Source: Streptomyces sp. IMTB 2501
GTDB taxonomy: Bacteria > Actinomycetota > Actinomycetes > Streptomycetales > Streptomycetaceae
Assembly: GCF_001953885.1 (NCBI RefSeq)
Contig: NZ_MQUS01000003.1
Span: 1 to 64,000, forward strand
DNA length: 64,000 nt
Direction of reading: 5' to 3'
Numbering within the stretch: position 1 is the stretch's first letter; each line of letters begins with the position of its first letter. This document shows positions 10,376-18,296 of this stretch, piece by piece. A program made the position numbers and the translations under genes. The notes beneath the pieces were generated by a model, which was not told the DNA's origin, searched no databases, and saw nothing but the letters and a program-made list of their open reading frames with translations.

Positions 10376-11491
10376 GTGAAGGTCGGCATCCCCCGCGAGG
10401 TCAAGAACAACGAGTTCCGGGTGGCCATCACCCCCGCCGGTGTGCACGAGCTGGTGCGCAACGGCCACCAGGTCGTCATCGAGCGCGCCGCCGGCGTCGG
10501 CTCCTCGATCACGGACGACGAGTACGTGGCCGCCGGTGCCCAGATCCTGGACACCGCCGACGAGGTCTGGGCCGCCGCCGACCTGCTGCTGAAGGTCAAG
10601 GAGCCCATCGCGGAGGAGTACCACCGCCTCCGCAAGGACCAGATCCTCTTCACCTACCTGCACCTGGCCGCCTCCAAGGAGTGCACCGACGCGCTCGTCG
10701 AGTCCGGCACCACGGCCATCGCCTACGAGACCGTCGAGCTGCCGAACCGCGCGCTGCCGCTGCTCGCCCCGATGTCCGAGGTCGCGGGCCGGCTCGCCCC
10801 GCAGGTCGGCGCCTACCACCTGATGCGTGCGGCCGGCGGCCGCGGTGTGCTGCCGGGTGGCGTCCCGGGCGTGACCCCGGCCAAGTGCGTGGTCATCGGC
10901 GGCGGCGTCTCCGGCTGGAACGCCACCCAGGTCGCCGTCGGCATGGGCTTCGAGGTGACCCTGCTCGACCGTGACATCAACAAGCTGCGCGAGGCCGACA
11001 AGATCTTCGGTACGAAGGTCAAGGCGATCATGTCCAACTCCTTCGAGCTGGAGAAGGCCGTCCTCGACGCCGACCTCGTCATCGGCGCGGTCCTCATCCC
11101 GGGCGCCAAGGCCCCGAAGCTCGTCACCAACGAGCTGGTGGCCCGTATGAAGCCCGGCAGTGTCCTTGTCGACATCGCGATCGACCAGGGCGGCTGCTTC
11201 GAGGACTCCCACCCGACGACGCACGCCGAGCCGACCTTCAAGGTGCACAACTCGGTCTTCTACTGCGTCGCCAACATGCCCGGCGCGGTGCCCAACACCT
11301 CCACCAACGCCCTCACCAACGCGACGCTGCCGTACATCGTCTCCCTCGCCAACAACGGCTGGGTCGAGGCGCTGCGCCGCGATGCCTCGCTCGCCAAGGG
11401 CCTGAACACCCACGAGGGCAAGGTCGTGTACCGCGAGGTCGCCGAGGCCCACGGCCTGGAGCACGTCGAGCTGGAGACCCTGCTCGGCTGA
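10376..11491 (+). CDS. ald: Alanine dehydrogenase
   Basis: NAD-dependent alanine dehydrogenase interconverts L-alanine with pyruvate and ammonia. The N-terminus VGIPREVKNNEFRVAITPAG is the family signature. LLLKVKEPI and LHLAA follow, and the nucleotide-binding segment begins CVVIGGGVSGWNA. A start at GTG 10376 gives 371 residues, the length I recall for the M. tuberculosis enzyme, and lies 11 bases after AAGGA. GTG 10367 is in frame but only 2 bases after that sequence, so I reject it. The enzyme is a cytoplasmic hexamer in relatives. A strong hairpin follows the gene. Confidence 0.95.
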   Translation: MKVGIPREVKNNEFRVAITPAGVHELVRNGHQVVIERAAGVGSSITDDEYVAAGAQILDTADEVWAAADLLLKVKEPIAEEYHRLRKDQILFTYLHLAASKECTDALVESGTTAIAYETVELPNRALPLLAPMSEVAGRLAPQVGAYHLMRAAGGRGVLPGGVPGVTPAKCVVIGGGVSGWNATQVAVGMGFEVTLLDRDINKLREADKIFGTKVKAIMSNSFELEKAVLDADLVIGAVLIPGAKAPKLVTNELVARMKPGSVLVDIAIDQGGCFEDSHPTTHAEPTFKVHNSVFYCVANMPGAVPNTSTNALTNATLPYIVSLANNGWVEALRRDASLAKGLNTHEGKVVYREVAEAHGLEHVELETLLG

Positions 11492-11580
11492 CGCCCGACC
11501 GAGCCCGTGACCTGGTGAGTCACTAAGTCACCAACGGGTAAAAGGCGATTCGTCAACACACATCGTCAACACCGCGCGCC

Positions 11581-11611
11581 CGGCCGGACCTTGCCCGACA
11601 AGGTCCGGCCG
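11581..11611 (+). terminator. Intrinsic terminator-like hairpin after ald
   Basis: A perfect 12-base stem, CGGCCGGACCTT and AAGGTCCGGCCG, encloses a 7-base loop about 90 bases after the ald stop codon. There is no clear U-tract, which is normal for Streptomyces hairpin terminators. Confidence 0.65.
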
Positions 11612-11873
11612 GATGTGTGTATGGTCACTTTGCGGCTCTCGGTCAACTCGCCTCGAACGTAACCCTTCGACCGATTCGCACACCGGTGAAACCTGCTGTG
11701 CGACGGCCGTACGCCCTTGACAGCGAGATGTTTCATTGCCGACACATCCTGCCGGGTCCGGCGGATTGTGTTGCTGCGGACCGCCGACACGCCATAGAGT
11801 CGCCAACCGTCGGCATGGTGCCACGCTGACCTTGTCTAGAAGTTTCCTGGTCACCAAGGAGGTAAGACGACTT
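11612..11873. promoter_or_regulatory. parA upstream region with a candidate promoter
   Basis: The ald-parA gap is 382 bases. After the ald hairpin it holds TTGCTG (11771-11776) and TAGAGT (11795-11800) with an 18-base spacer, a credible promoter for parA. An isolated TTGACA at 11717-11722 lacks a good -10. AAGGAGGT (11856-11863) is an almost perfect Shine-Dalgarno, 10 bases before the GTG start. Confidence 0.35.
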
Positions 11874-13049
11874 GTGAATGAGTCGACATTTTCTCCCGGG
11901 GGTGGTCAACCAGGAATGCCTGCACGGGGCCAGGGCTCCGCGGGATTCGAGGCTGTCGGCTCCGTAGCTGTGCGCACCTTCGCAGCCCACCAGAGTTCCG
12001 GTCCGCAGGCGGCCGGGACAGCACACCAGAGCATGGATGGCCATCACGTGAACGCCATGGCCGGCGACGGAAGTGGCGCGCCCCACAACCAATTCGCCGA
12101 CTACGACGAACTGCCCGAGGGGCACTTCTACGACCCCGACGCCGAGTACGAGCCCGATCCGGAGTACGCGGCCACGCTCGCGCCCGACGCGGCCCGCCAG
12201 CGCCGCGAGCGCATCGGCCCGACCGGACGCCCGCTGCCGTACTTCCCGATCCCGGGCCCGCTGACCGACCACGGCCCCGCGAAGATCATCGCGATGTGCA
12301 ACCAGAAGGGCGGCGTCGGCAAGACGACGTCGACCATCAACCTGGGTGCCGCGCTCGCGGAGTACGGCCGGCGCGTGCTGCTCGTGGACTTCGACCCGCA
12401 GGGCGCGCTGTCGGTGGGTCTCGGCGTCAACCCGATGGAACTCGACCTGACGGTCTACAACCTGCTCATGGAGCGGGGCATGTCCGCGGACGAGGTCCTG
12501 CTGAAGACGGCGGTCCCCAACATGGACCTGCTGCCCTCCAACATCGACCTGTCGGCCGCCGAGGTCCAGCTGGTCTCCGAGGTCGCCCGCGAGTCGACGC
12601 TGCAGCGCGCCCTGAAGCCGCTGATGTCCGACTACGACTACATCGTGATCGACTGTCAGCCCTCGCTCGGCCTGCTCACCGTCAACGCCCTGACGGCCGC
12701 TCACAAGGTGATCGTGCCGCTGGAGTGCGAGTTCTTCGCCCTGCGCGGTGTGGCCCTGCTGACCGAGACCATCGAGAAGGTCCAGGAGCGGCTCAACCCC
12801 GAGCTGGAACTGGACGGCATCCTCGCCACGATGTACGACTCGCGCACGGTCCACAGCCGCGAGGTCCTGGCCCGTGTGGTCGAGGCGTTCGACGACCACG
12901 TCTACCACACGGTCATCGGCCGCACGGTCCGCTTCCCGGAGACCACGGTCGCCGGTGAACCGATCACCACGTACGCCTCCAACTCCGTCGGTGCCGCCGC
13001 CTATCGCCAGCTCGCCAGGGAGGTGCTCGCCCGGTGTCACGCCGAGTGA
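11874..13049 (+). CDS. ParA/Soj-family chromosome-partitioning ATPase
   Basis: This 391-residue protein starts at GTG 11874, supported by AAGGAGGT. The first 130 residues are low-complexity and unlike ParA, including an acidic stretch rich in D, E, Y and P. A deviant Walker A motif (CNQKGGVGKTTSTINLG, residues about 142-158) follows, then VLLVDFDPQGALSVGLG and YIVIDCQPSLGLLT. These identify a ParA ATPase that dimerises on DNA with ATP. Its product overlaps the next gene by 16 bases, and scpA and scpB follow. It is therefore part of a chromosome organisation operon, distinct from the oriC-linked parAB expected elsewhere. I recall this as a conserved Streptomyces arrangement. Confidence 0.92.
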   Translation: MNESTFSPGGGQPGMPARGQGSAGFEAVGSVAVRTFAAHQSSGPQAAGTAHQSMDGHHVNAMAGDGSGAPHNQFADYDELPEGHFYDPDAEYEPDPEYAATLAPDAARQRRERIGPTGRPLPYFPIPGPLTDHGPAKIIAMCNQKGGVGKTTSTINLGAALAEYGRRVLLVDFDPQGALSVGLGVNPMELDLTVYNLLMERGMSADEVLLKTAVPNMDLLPSNIDLSAAEVQLVSEVARESTLQRALKPLMSDYDYIVIDCQPSLGLLTVNALTAAHKVIVPLECEFFALRGVALLTETIEKVQERLNPELELDGILATMYDSRTVHSREVLARVVEAFDDHVYHTVIGRTVRFPETTVAGEPITTYASNSVGAAAYRQLAREVLARCHAE

Positions 13050-13579
13050 GTCTGCCCGGGGCCGACGAACTCTTCCGTACGACAGGGGGGACTGCGCTCC
13101 AGCCGTCCACGCCCCGGCGCGCCAACGGCGAGGCCCGGGTGCCGGCTCCCGCGGGGGAGAGTGACGACGTGGCCGCCGCCGAGGACGTACCGCAGTCCGT
13201 GCCCGTCCAGGGCGGTGACGGAGCGGGCGCGGAGCATGTCGCCGCGGAGTCCGAGCAGGACGGGGCCGGCGAGTCCCGCAGCCGCCCGGCGCGCCGGCAG
13301 GCGGCGCAGGAAGGTTCTGGCGCCGCGCAGCCGCGCAAGCGGGGGCGGGCGGCGAACCGCCGGCCCAGCGGGCGCGAGCGGCACGACGAGAAGATCACGG
13401 TGTATGTGTCGGCCGAGGAGCTGATGGACCTCGAACACGCCCGCCTGGTGCTCCGGGGCGAGCACGGGCTGGCGGTGGACCGCGGGCGGATCGTCCGTGA
13501 GGCGGTGGCCGTGGTCCTGGCCGACCTGGAGTCACGCGGGGACGCGAGCATCCTCGTACGACGGCTGCGGGGGCGGTAG
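13034..13579 (+). CDS. Small basic protein with probable ribbon-helix-helix C-terminus; candidate ParA partner
   Basis: This 181-residue protein starts at GTG 13034, 9 bases after GGGAGG. An alternative GTG at 13046 would make a 4-base overlap with parA but is too far from the ribosome binding site. Residues 1-115 are disordered, rich in A, E, R and G. Residues about 116-181 look folded: KITVYVSAEELMDLEHARL resembles the beta strand and first helix of a ribbon-helix-helix DNA-binding domain, and RIVREAVAVVLADLESRG the second helix. Type Ib ParA systems pair with a small RHH centromere-binding protein, so this could be the ParB-equivalent of the preceding ParA. No characterised homologue is known to me. 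Confidence 0.75.
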   Translation: MSRRVSLPGADELFRTTGGTALQPSTPRRANGEARVPAPAGESDDVAAAEDVPQSVPVQGGDGAGAEHVAAESEQDGAGESRSRPARRQAAQEGSGAAQPRKRGRAANRRPSGRERHDEKITVYVSAEELMDLEHARLVLRGEHGLAVDRGRIVREAVAVVLADLESRGDASILVRRLRGR

Positions 13580-13597
13580 GGGTAGCCTGCGGGGGCT

Positions 13598-14755
13598 ATG
13601 ACCTCGTCTGACGTTCCCGCTCCCGGCACGAACGCCGGTCGCAGGCGTGCCCTGGGTCGAGGGCCGGGTACGTCTGTGGCTGAGGCCGTGGTCCCGGCTG
13701 AACCCGCTGTGCCGGAAGAGGCGCCCGGAACTGTCGTACCCGAGGCGCCCGCGCTCGCCGTACCCGAGGCGCCCGCGCTCGCTGTACCTGAGGCGTCCGA
13801 GGCCGCTGTATCCGAGGCGCCCGCGCCCGCTGTATCCGAGGCGCCCGAGGCCGCTGTATCCGAGGCGCCCGCGCCCGCTGTACCCGAGGTCCCCGCGCCC
13901 GCTGTACCCGAGGCGTCCGCGCCCGTCGAGCCCGAAGAAGTCCGTGACGGTGTCTTCAAGGTGCGGCTCTCGAACTTCGAGGGTCCCTTCGATCTCCTCC
14001 TCCAGCTGATCTCCAAACACAAGCTGGACGTCACCGAGGTGGCCCTGTCGAAGGTCACCGACGAGTTCATGGCGCACATCCGGGCCATGGGACCCGACTG
14101 GGACCTGGACCAGACGACCGAGTTCCTGGTCGTGGCGGCCACGCTGCTCGATCTGAAGGCGGCCCGGCTGCTGCCCGCCGCCGAGGTCGAGGACGAGGCC
14201 GACCTGGCGCTGCTGGAGGCGCGGGACCTGCTGTTCGCGCGGCTGCTGCAGTACCGCGCGTACAAACAGGTCGCGGACATCTTCAACCGGCGCCTCGACG
14301 ACGAGGCCCGCCGCTGGCCCCGTACGGTCGGCCTGGAGCCGCACCACGCCGAGCTGTTGCCCGAGGTCGTCATCAGCATCGGCCCCGAGGGCTTCGCCAG
14401 GCTCGCGGTCAAGGCGATGCAGCCCAAGCCCAAGCCGCAGGTCTACGTCGACCACATCCACGCCCCGCTGGTCAGCGTGCAGGAGCAGGCCGGGATCGTG
14501 GTCGCCCGACTGAAGGAGCTGGGGGAGGTCAGCTTCCGGGCCCTGATCGAGGACACGGACGACACGCTCACCGTCGTGGCGCGGTTCCTCGCCCTGCTGG
14601 AGCTGTACCGCGAGAAGGCCGTCGCCCTGGAGCAGGAGACCGCGCTCGGGGAACTGCTGGTGCGCTGGACCGGCGGGGACGCCGACTCGGCACCGATGGT
14701 CACCGACGAGTTCGACCGGCCGCCCGAGCCGCCGAAGGAGGAGAAGAAGCCGTGA
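13598..14755 (+). CDS. scpA: Segregation and condensation protein A
   Basis: ScpA is the kleisin that bridges the SMC heads in bacterial condensin. The conserved core begins near residue 125 (VRLSNFEGPFDLLLQLISKH) and ends with a winged-helix segment (SFRALIEDTDDTLTVVARFL). The first 115 residues are extra and contain eight tandem 8-residue repeats of the type VPEAPALA or VSEAPAPA. The total of 385 residues is therefore longer than typical ScpA (about 250-270). The gene starts 18 bases after the RHH gene and overlaps scpB by 4 bases (GTGA), so translation of the pair is coupled. Confidence 0.95.
   Translation: MTSSDVPAPGTNAGRRRALGRGPGTSVAEAVVPAEPAVPEEAPGTVVPEAPALAVPEAPALAVPEASEAAVSEAPAPAVSEAPEAAVSEAPAPAVPEVPAPAVPEASAPVEPEEVRDGVFKVRLSNFEGPFDLLLQLISKHKLDVTEVALSKVTDEFMAHIRAMGPDWDLDQTTEFLVVAATLLDLKAARLLPAAEVEDEADLALLEARDLLFARLLQYRAYKQVADIFNRRLDDEARRWPRTVGLEPHHAELLPEVVISIGPEGFARLAVKAMQPKPKPQVYVDHIHAPLVSVQEQAGIVVARLKELGEVSFRALIEDTDDTLTVVARFLALLELYREKAVALEQETALGELLVRWTGGDADSAPMVTDEFDRPPEPPKEEKKP
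13736..13927 (+). repeat. 24-bp tandem repeat, eight copies, inside scpA
   Basis: Eight contiguous 24-base units start GTACCCGAGGCGCCCGCG or a close variant, in frame with scpA. Each encodes (V)(P/S)EA(P/S)(A/E)(L/P/A)A. Differences between units are few, mainly C/T changes at the first and third codons and one GCGCCC/GAGGCC swap, which indicates recent duplication. Degenerate copies extend upstream to about 13690. Confidence 0.9.
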
Positions 14756-15399
14756 GCGAGACCACCGAGGCCCCCGCCGGACCGGCGGCCGTCGCCGACC
14801 TCGATCTCAAGCCCGCCCTGGAGGCGATGCTCATGGTCGTCGACGAGCCCGCGACCGAGGAGCACCTCGCGAAGCTGCTGGAGCGGCCGAGACGGCAGGT
14901 CGCCGACGCGCTGCGGGAGCTGGCCGACGAGTACACCGTGCAGGGCCGCGGCTTCGAGCTGCGGTTCGTCGCGGGCGGCTGGCGCTACTACACCCGTGCC
15001 GAGTACGCCCCCGCCGTCGAGCGGCTCGTCCTGGACGGCCAGACCGCCCGGCTCACCCAGGCCGCGCTGGAGACCCTCGCGGTGGTCGCCTACCGCCAGC
15101 CGGTCAGCCGCAGCCGCGTCTCCGCCGTACGCGGGGTCAACTGCGACGGTGTGATGCGCACCCTGCTGCAGCGCGGTCTGGTCGAGGAGGCGGGCACGGA
15201 ACCCGAAACAGGTGCGATCCTGTACAGGACGACGAACTACTTCCTGGAGCGGATGGGCCTGCGTGGCCTGGACGAGCTTCCGGAGCTCGCGCCCTTCCTC
15301 CCGGAGGCGGAGGCGATCGAGGCCGAGACCCAGGAAGGGGTCCCGTCGTTCGACCCGGACGCGCCCGACGCGCCCGGCGTAGAGGACGCAGACGACTAA
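14752..15399 (+). CDS. scpB: Segregation and condensation protein B
   Basis: This 215-residue protein has a GTG start that overlaps the scpA stop. It has the two winged-helix domains of ScpB: residues about 18-90 (ALEAMLMVVDEPATEEHLAK) and about 98-175 (LTQAALETLAVVAYRQPVSR, then GVMRTLLQRGLVEEAG). ScpB dimers bind the ScpA linker and complete the SMC-ScpAB loop-extruding complex. The last 40 residues are acidic and probably disordered. The neighbouring rluB gene follows after 12 bases; this scpA-scpB-rluB order is widespread in bacteria. Confidence 0.95.
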   Translation: MSETTEAPAGPAAVADLDLKPALEAMLMVVDEPATEEHLAKLLERPRRQVADALRELADEYTVQGRGFELRFVAGGWRYYTRAEYAPAVERLVLDGQTARLTQAALETLAVVAYRQPVSRSRVSAVRGVNCDGVMRTLLQRGLVEEAGTEPETGAILYRTTNYFLERMGLRGLDELPELAPFLPEAEAIEAETQEGVPSFDPDAPDAPGVEDADD

Positions 15400-15411
15400 G
15401 ACGGAACTTTG

Positions 15412-16473
15412 ATGCGAAGCAGCGGCAGCGGAAAGAGCGGCGGGCGCGGTAACTACCGCGGTGCCGGCAACAGCAGGGACGAGCGGCAGGGGCAGGGCCG
15501 GCCCCGCAAGCCCCGCCCCGAGGAGCGCCGCTACGACGTGGGTCCCGGCGCCTCCCAGGAAGGCCCCAAGTCCGGGCGCGGCGGCACCGCGCGCGGCGGC
15601 GCCAAGGGCGGCCCGAAGAAGCCCCAGCAGTCCGGTCGTACGGCCCCCGCGCGCTCGCGTGAGTTCGAGACGCGCGTCGAGGAGCGCAACCGGGAGCGCT
15701 ACGCCGGCAAGAAGGACATCAAGCTGCCCAAGACCTTCCCGGGCGCCGAGCAGGAGGGCGAGCGGCTGCAGAAGGTCCTCGCGCGCGCCGGCTACGGCTC
15801 GCGGCGGGCCTGCGAGGAGCTGATCGAGCAGGCGCGGGTCGAGGTCAACGGCGAGATCGTGCTGGAGCAGGGCCGCCGGGTCGACCCGGAGAAGGACGAG
15901 GTCAAGGTCGACGGCCTGACGGTCGCCACGCAGTCGTACCAGTTCTTCTCGCTGAACAAACCCGCCGGTGTCGTCTCCACGATGGAGGACCCGGAGGGAC
16001 GGCAGTGCCTCGGGGACTACGTCACCAACCGTGAGACGCGGCTCTTCCACGTCGGCCGGCTGGACACCGAGACCGAGGGCGTCATCCTGCTCACCAACCA
16101 CGGTGAGCTGGCCCATCGCCTCACCCACCCCAAGTACGGCGTGAAGAAGACCTACCTCGCCGCCATCGTCGGCCCGATCCCGCGCGACCTCGGCAAGCGC
16201 CTGAAGGACGGCATCCAGCTGGAGGACGGCTACGCCCGCGCGGACCACTTCCGGGTCGTGGAGCAGACCGGCAAGAACTACCTGGTCGAGGTGACCCTGC
16301 ACGAGGGCCGCAAGCACATCGTGCGGCGCATGCTGGCGGAGGCCGGCTTCCCGGTCGAGAAGCTGGTCCGCACCGCCTTCGGCCCCATCACGCTCGGCGA
16401 CCAGAAGTCGGGATGGCTGCGGCGCCTGTCCAACACCGAGGTCGGGATGCTGATGAAGGAAGTGGATCTCTAG
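15412..16473 (+). CDS. rluB: RluB/RsuA-family 23S rRNA pseudouridine synthase
   Basis: This 353-residue enzyme isomerises a uridine in ribosomal RNA, by family probably near the peptidyl transferase centre. Residues about 117-163 form an S4 RNA-binding domain (RLQKVLARAGYGSRRACEEL). The catalytic segment VGRLDTETEGVILLTNHGE places the active Asp at residue 218. An N-terminal extension of about 100 residues is rich in Gly, Arg, Lys and Pro and probably disordered; it may add RNA affinity and is not part of the E. coli enzyme. ATG 15412 is preferred over the adjacent TTG 15409. It is the last gene of the parA-scp operon. Confidence 0.92.
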   Translation: MRSSGSGKSGGRGNYRGAGNSRDERQGQGRPRKPRPEERRYDVGPGASQEGPKSGRGGTARGGAKGGPKKPQQSGRTAPARSREFETRVEERNRERYAGKKDIKLPKTFPGAEQEGERLQKVLARAGYGSRRACEELIEQARVEVNGEIVLEQGRRVDPEKDEVKVDGLTVATQSYQFFSLNKPAGVVSTMEDPEGRQCLGDYVTNRETRLFHVGRLDTETEGVILLTNHGELAHRLTHPKYGVKKTYLAAIVGPIPRDLGKRLKDGIQLEDGYARADHFRVVEQTGKNYLVEVTLHEGRKHIVRRMLAEAGFPVEKLVRTAFGPITLGDQKSGWLRRLSNTEVGMLMKEVDL

Positions 16474-16498
16474 AGCGCGGCTTGCGCCACATCGCCGT

Positions 16499-16531
16499 CC
16501 CCCTTTATCGTCACAACGACAATAAAGGGGG
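16499..16531. promoter_or_regulatory. Long inverted repeat overlapping the Shine-Dalgarno of the next gene
   Basis: CCCCCTTTATCGTC and GACAATAAAGGGGG form 14-base arms with one mismatch around a 5-base centre. The right arm includes the GGGGG that serves as ribosome binding site for the ADP-ribosylglycohydrolase. The element could be a repressor operator, a hairpin that blocks translation, or the rluB terminator. The AT-rich core TTTATCGTC-N5-GACAATAAA is unusual for this genome and favours an operator. Confidence 0.55.
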
Positions 16532-16540
16532 ATGACGTAT

Positions 16541-17548
16541 ATGCCCAAGCAGCCGGCGACCGGCGCACTTCTCGGCCTCGCCCTCGGGGACGCCCTCGGC
16601 TTCCCGACCGAGTTCAACGACGTACCGTCGATCCTCGCCAAGTGCGGGCCCTGGCGGGAGATGGAGCTGCCGCGGCGCGCCATCGTCTCCGACGACACCC
16701 AGATGACCCTCGCCGTCGGGCGCGGGCTGCGGACGGCCATGGAGCGCGGGTACCTCGCGCCCAGGCGGCTGGAGCGGCCGCTGCGCGAGGAGTTCGTGGA
16801 CTGGTACCACTCGCCGGAGAACAACCGCGCCCCGGGCAACACCTGCCTGACCGCGTGCGGTCTCCTGACGGAGGACGGCCGGGCCTGGCAGCACGCCAGT
16901 CAGATCGGCTCCAAGGGCTGCGGTGCCAACATGCGGGTCGCGCCCATCGGGCTCGCCCCCGGGCTGAGCGACGAACAGCGCTCCGGCGCCGCCCAGTTGC
17001 AGTCCGGGCTGACCCACGGCCACCCCACTGCGCTCGCCGCCTCCGACCTCACCGCGCACGCCGTCCACCTGCTCGCCCGGGGCACCGACCCGGCCGGGCT
17101 CGTGGGCCGGCTGCGCTCGTACGCCCTCGACCACCGCACCCGGTACGACCACACCTGGCTCGGCGACCTGTGGACCCGGTCCCAGGACCCCAGCCCCGAG
17201 CACTTCATCGCGCGCGGCTGGGACGAGTGCCTCGGGATCCTCGACCGGCTCCAGGAAGCAGTGCGGACCGTCTCCCCGGAGACCGACCCGTGCCTGGCCA
17301 CCGGAGAGGGGTGGATCGCCGAAGAGGCCCTCGCCACCGGGCTGCTGTGCTTCCTGCTCTTCCCCGACGAGCCCGTCACCGCCCTGCGCCGGGCCGCCTG
17401 CACCGCCGGCGACTCCGACTCCATTGCCTGCCTGACCGGCGCGTTCGCGGGCGCCTGGCTGGGCGCGCAGGCCTGGCCGGCCGACTGGGCCGAGCGCATC
17501 GAGTACCGAGGCGACCTTTTGGCCCTGGGGGCGCTCTGGGACGCTTAG
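16541..17548 (+). CDS. ADP-ribosylglycohydrolase family protein
   Basis: This 335-residue protein starts at ATG 16541, 9 bases after GGGGG; ATG 16532 is directly adjacent to that sequence and is less likely. GALLGLALGDALGFPTE opens the all-alpha fold. SDDTQM (residues 50-55) and GDSDSIA (about 290-296) are the two metal-binding acidic clusters of DraG/ARH-type enzymes, which remove ADP-ribose from proteins, nucleic acids or small molecules using divalent metal. It is followed after 4 bases by a nucleotidyltransferase gene, suggesting linked function. No signal peptide is present. Its substrate is unknown. Confidence 0.9.
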   Translation: MPKQPATGALLGLALGDALGFPTEFNDVPSILAKCGPWREMELPRRAIVSDDTQMTLAVGRGLRTAMERGYLAPRRLERPLREEFVDWYHSPENNRAPGNTCLTACGLLTEDGRAWQHASQIGSKGCGANMRVAPIGLAPGLSDEQRSGAAQLQSGLTHGHPTALAASDLTAHAVHLLARGTDPAGLVGRLRSYALDHRTRYDHTWLGDLWTRSQDPSPEHFIARGWDECLGILDRLQEAVRTVSPETDPCLATGEGWIAEEALATGLLCFLLFPDEPVTALRRAACTAGDSDSIACLTGAFAGAWLGAQAWPADWAERIEYRGDLLALGALWDA

Positions 17549-17552
17549 GACC

Positions 17553-18296
17553 ATGATCGAAGACCTCGACCTCGCGCCCGTGGTCGCGGAACAGCCCGAC
17601 CCGCTGCTGTTCGCGACCGTCTCCGGAGCCCACCTGTACGGCTTCCCGTCGCAGGACTCGGACGTGGACCTGCGGGGCGTCCATCTGCTCCCGGCGGCCG
17701 ACCTCGTCGGGCTGCACGAGCCGGAGGAGACCCGCTCGCGCGCCTGGGTGCGCTACGGCGTCGAGCTGGACCTCGTCACCCACGACCTGCGCAAGTTCGT
17801 CCGGCTGATGCTGCGCCGCAACGGCTACGTTCTGGAGCAGCTGCTCTCACCGCTGGTCGTGCACACCGGCGACACGCACCGGGAGCTGGCCGCGCTCGCC
17901 CCTGGAGTCCTCACCGGCCACCACGCCCACCACTACCGGGGGTTCGCGGTGACCCAGTGGCGGCTGTTCGAGAAGACCGGCGAACTCAAGCCGCTGCTCT
18001 ACACGTTCAGGGTGCTGCTCACGGGCATCCACCTCATGCGCAGCGGCGAGGTCCAGGCCCACCTGCCCACCCTCCTGGAGCAGATCGAGGCACCCGGCTA
18101 TCTGCCCGAGCTGATAGCCGCCAAGGGGGAGCGGGAGCACGGCATCGCCGACATCCCGCACGCGCGCGTGGAGGCCGACGTGGAGCGCCTGCACGCCGTG
18201 CTGGACGAGGCCCAGTCCGCCTCAGCCCTGCCCGACGCGCCCACCGCGTACGACGCCCTGCACGACTTCGTGATACGCGTCCGTCTGCAGCGCTGA
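17553..18296 (+). CDS. Predicted nucleotidyltransferase, RlaP-like (PF10127 type)
   Basis: This 247-residue protein has the polymerase-beta-like core. SGAHLYGFPSQDSDVDLRG supplies the Gly-Ser-like loop and the metal-binding Asp37 and Asp39, and VELDLVTHDLRKFV contributes the third acidic strand. The rest is helical. PF10127 proteins are often linked with RNA repair, but biochemical function is largely uncharacterised. It sits 4 bases after the ADP-ribosylglycohydrolase gene on the same strand. Its 3' end overlaps the 3' end of a paralogue on the other strand by 75 bases. Its role is inferred from fold only. Confidence 0.85.
   Translation: MIEDLDLAPVVAEQPDPLLFATVSGAHLYGFPSQDSDVDLRGVHLLPAADLVGLHEPEETRSRAWVRYGVELDLVTHDLRKFVRLMLRRNGYVLEQLLSPLVVHTGDTHRELAALAPGVLTGHHAHHYRGFAVTQWRLFEKTGELKPLLYTFRVLLTGIHLMRSGEVQAHLPTLLEQIEAPGYLPELIAAKGEREHGIADIPHARVEADVERLHAVLDEAQSASALPDAPTAYDALHDFVIRVRLQR

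Noticed and set aside
11648..11665. Possible LexA box TCGAACGTAACCCTTCGA upstream of parA
   Set aside because: The spacing between half sites is 6 rather than 4 and the second half is CTTCGA, so it does not match the LexA consensus.
13736..13927. CRISPR-like array
   Set aside because: The 24-bp units are contiguous without spacers and in frame with scpA.
16499..16531. Assignment of the inverted repeat to the NrtR NAD regulator
   Set aside because: The context is suggestive, but I cannot match the sequence to a known binding motif with certainty and no nrtR gene is in the window.
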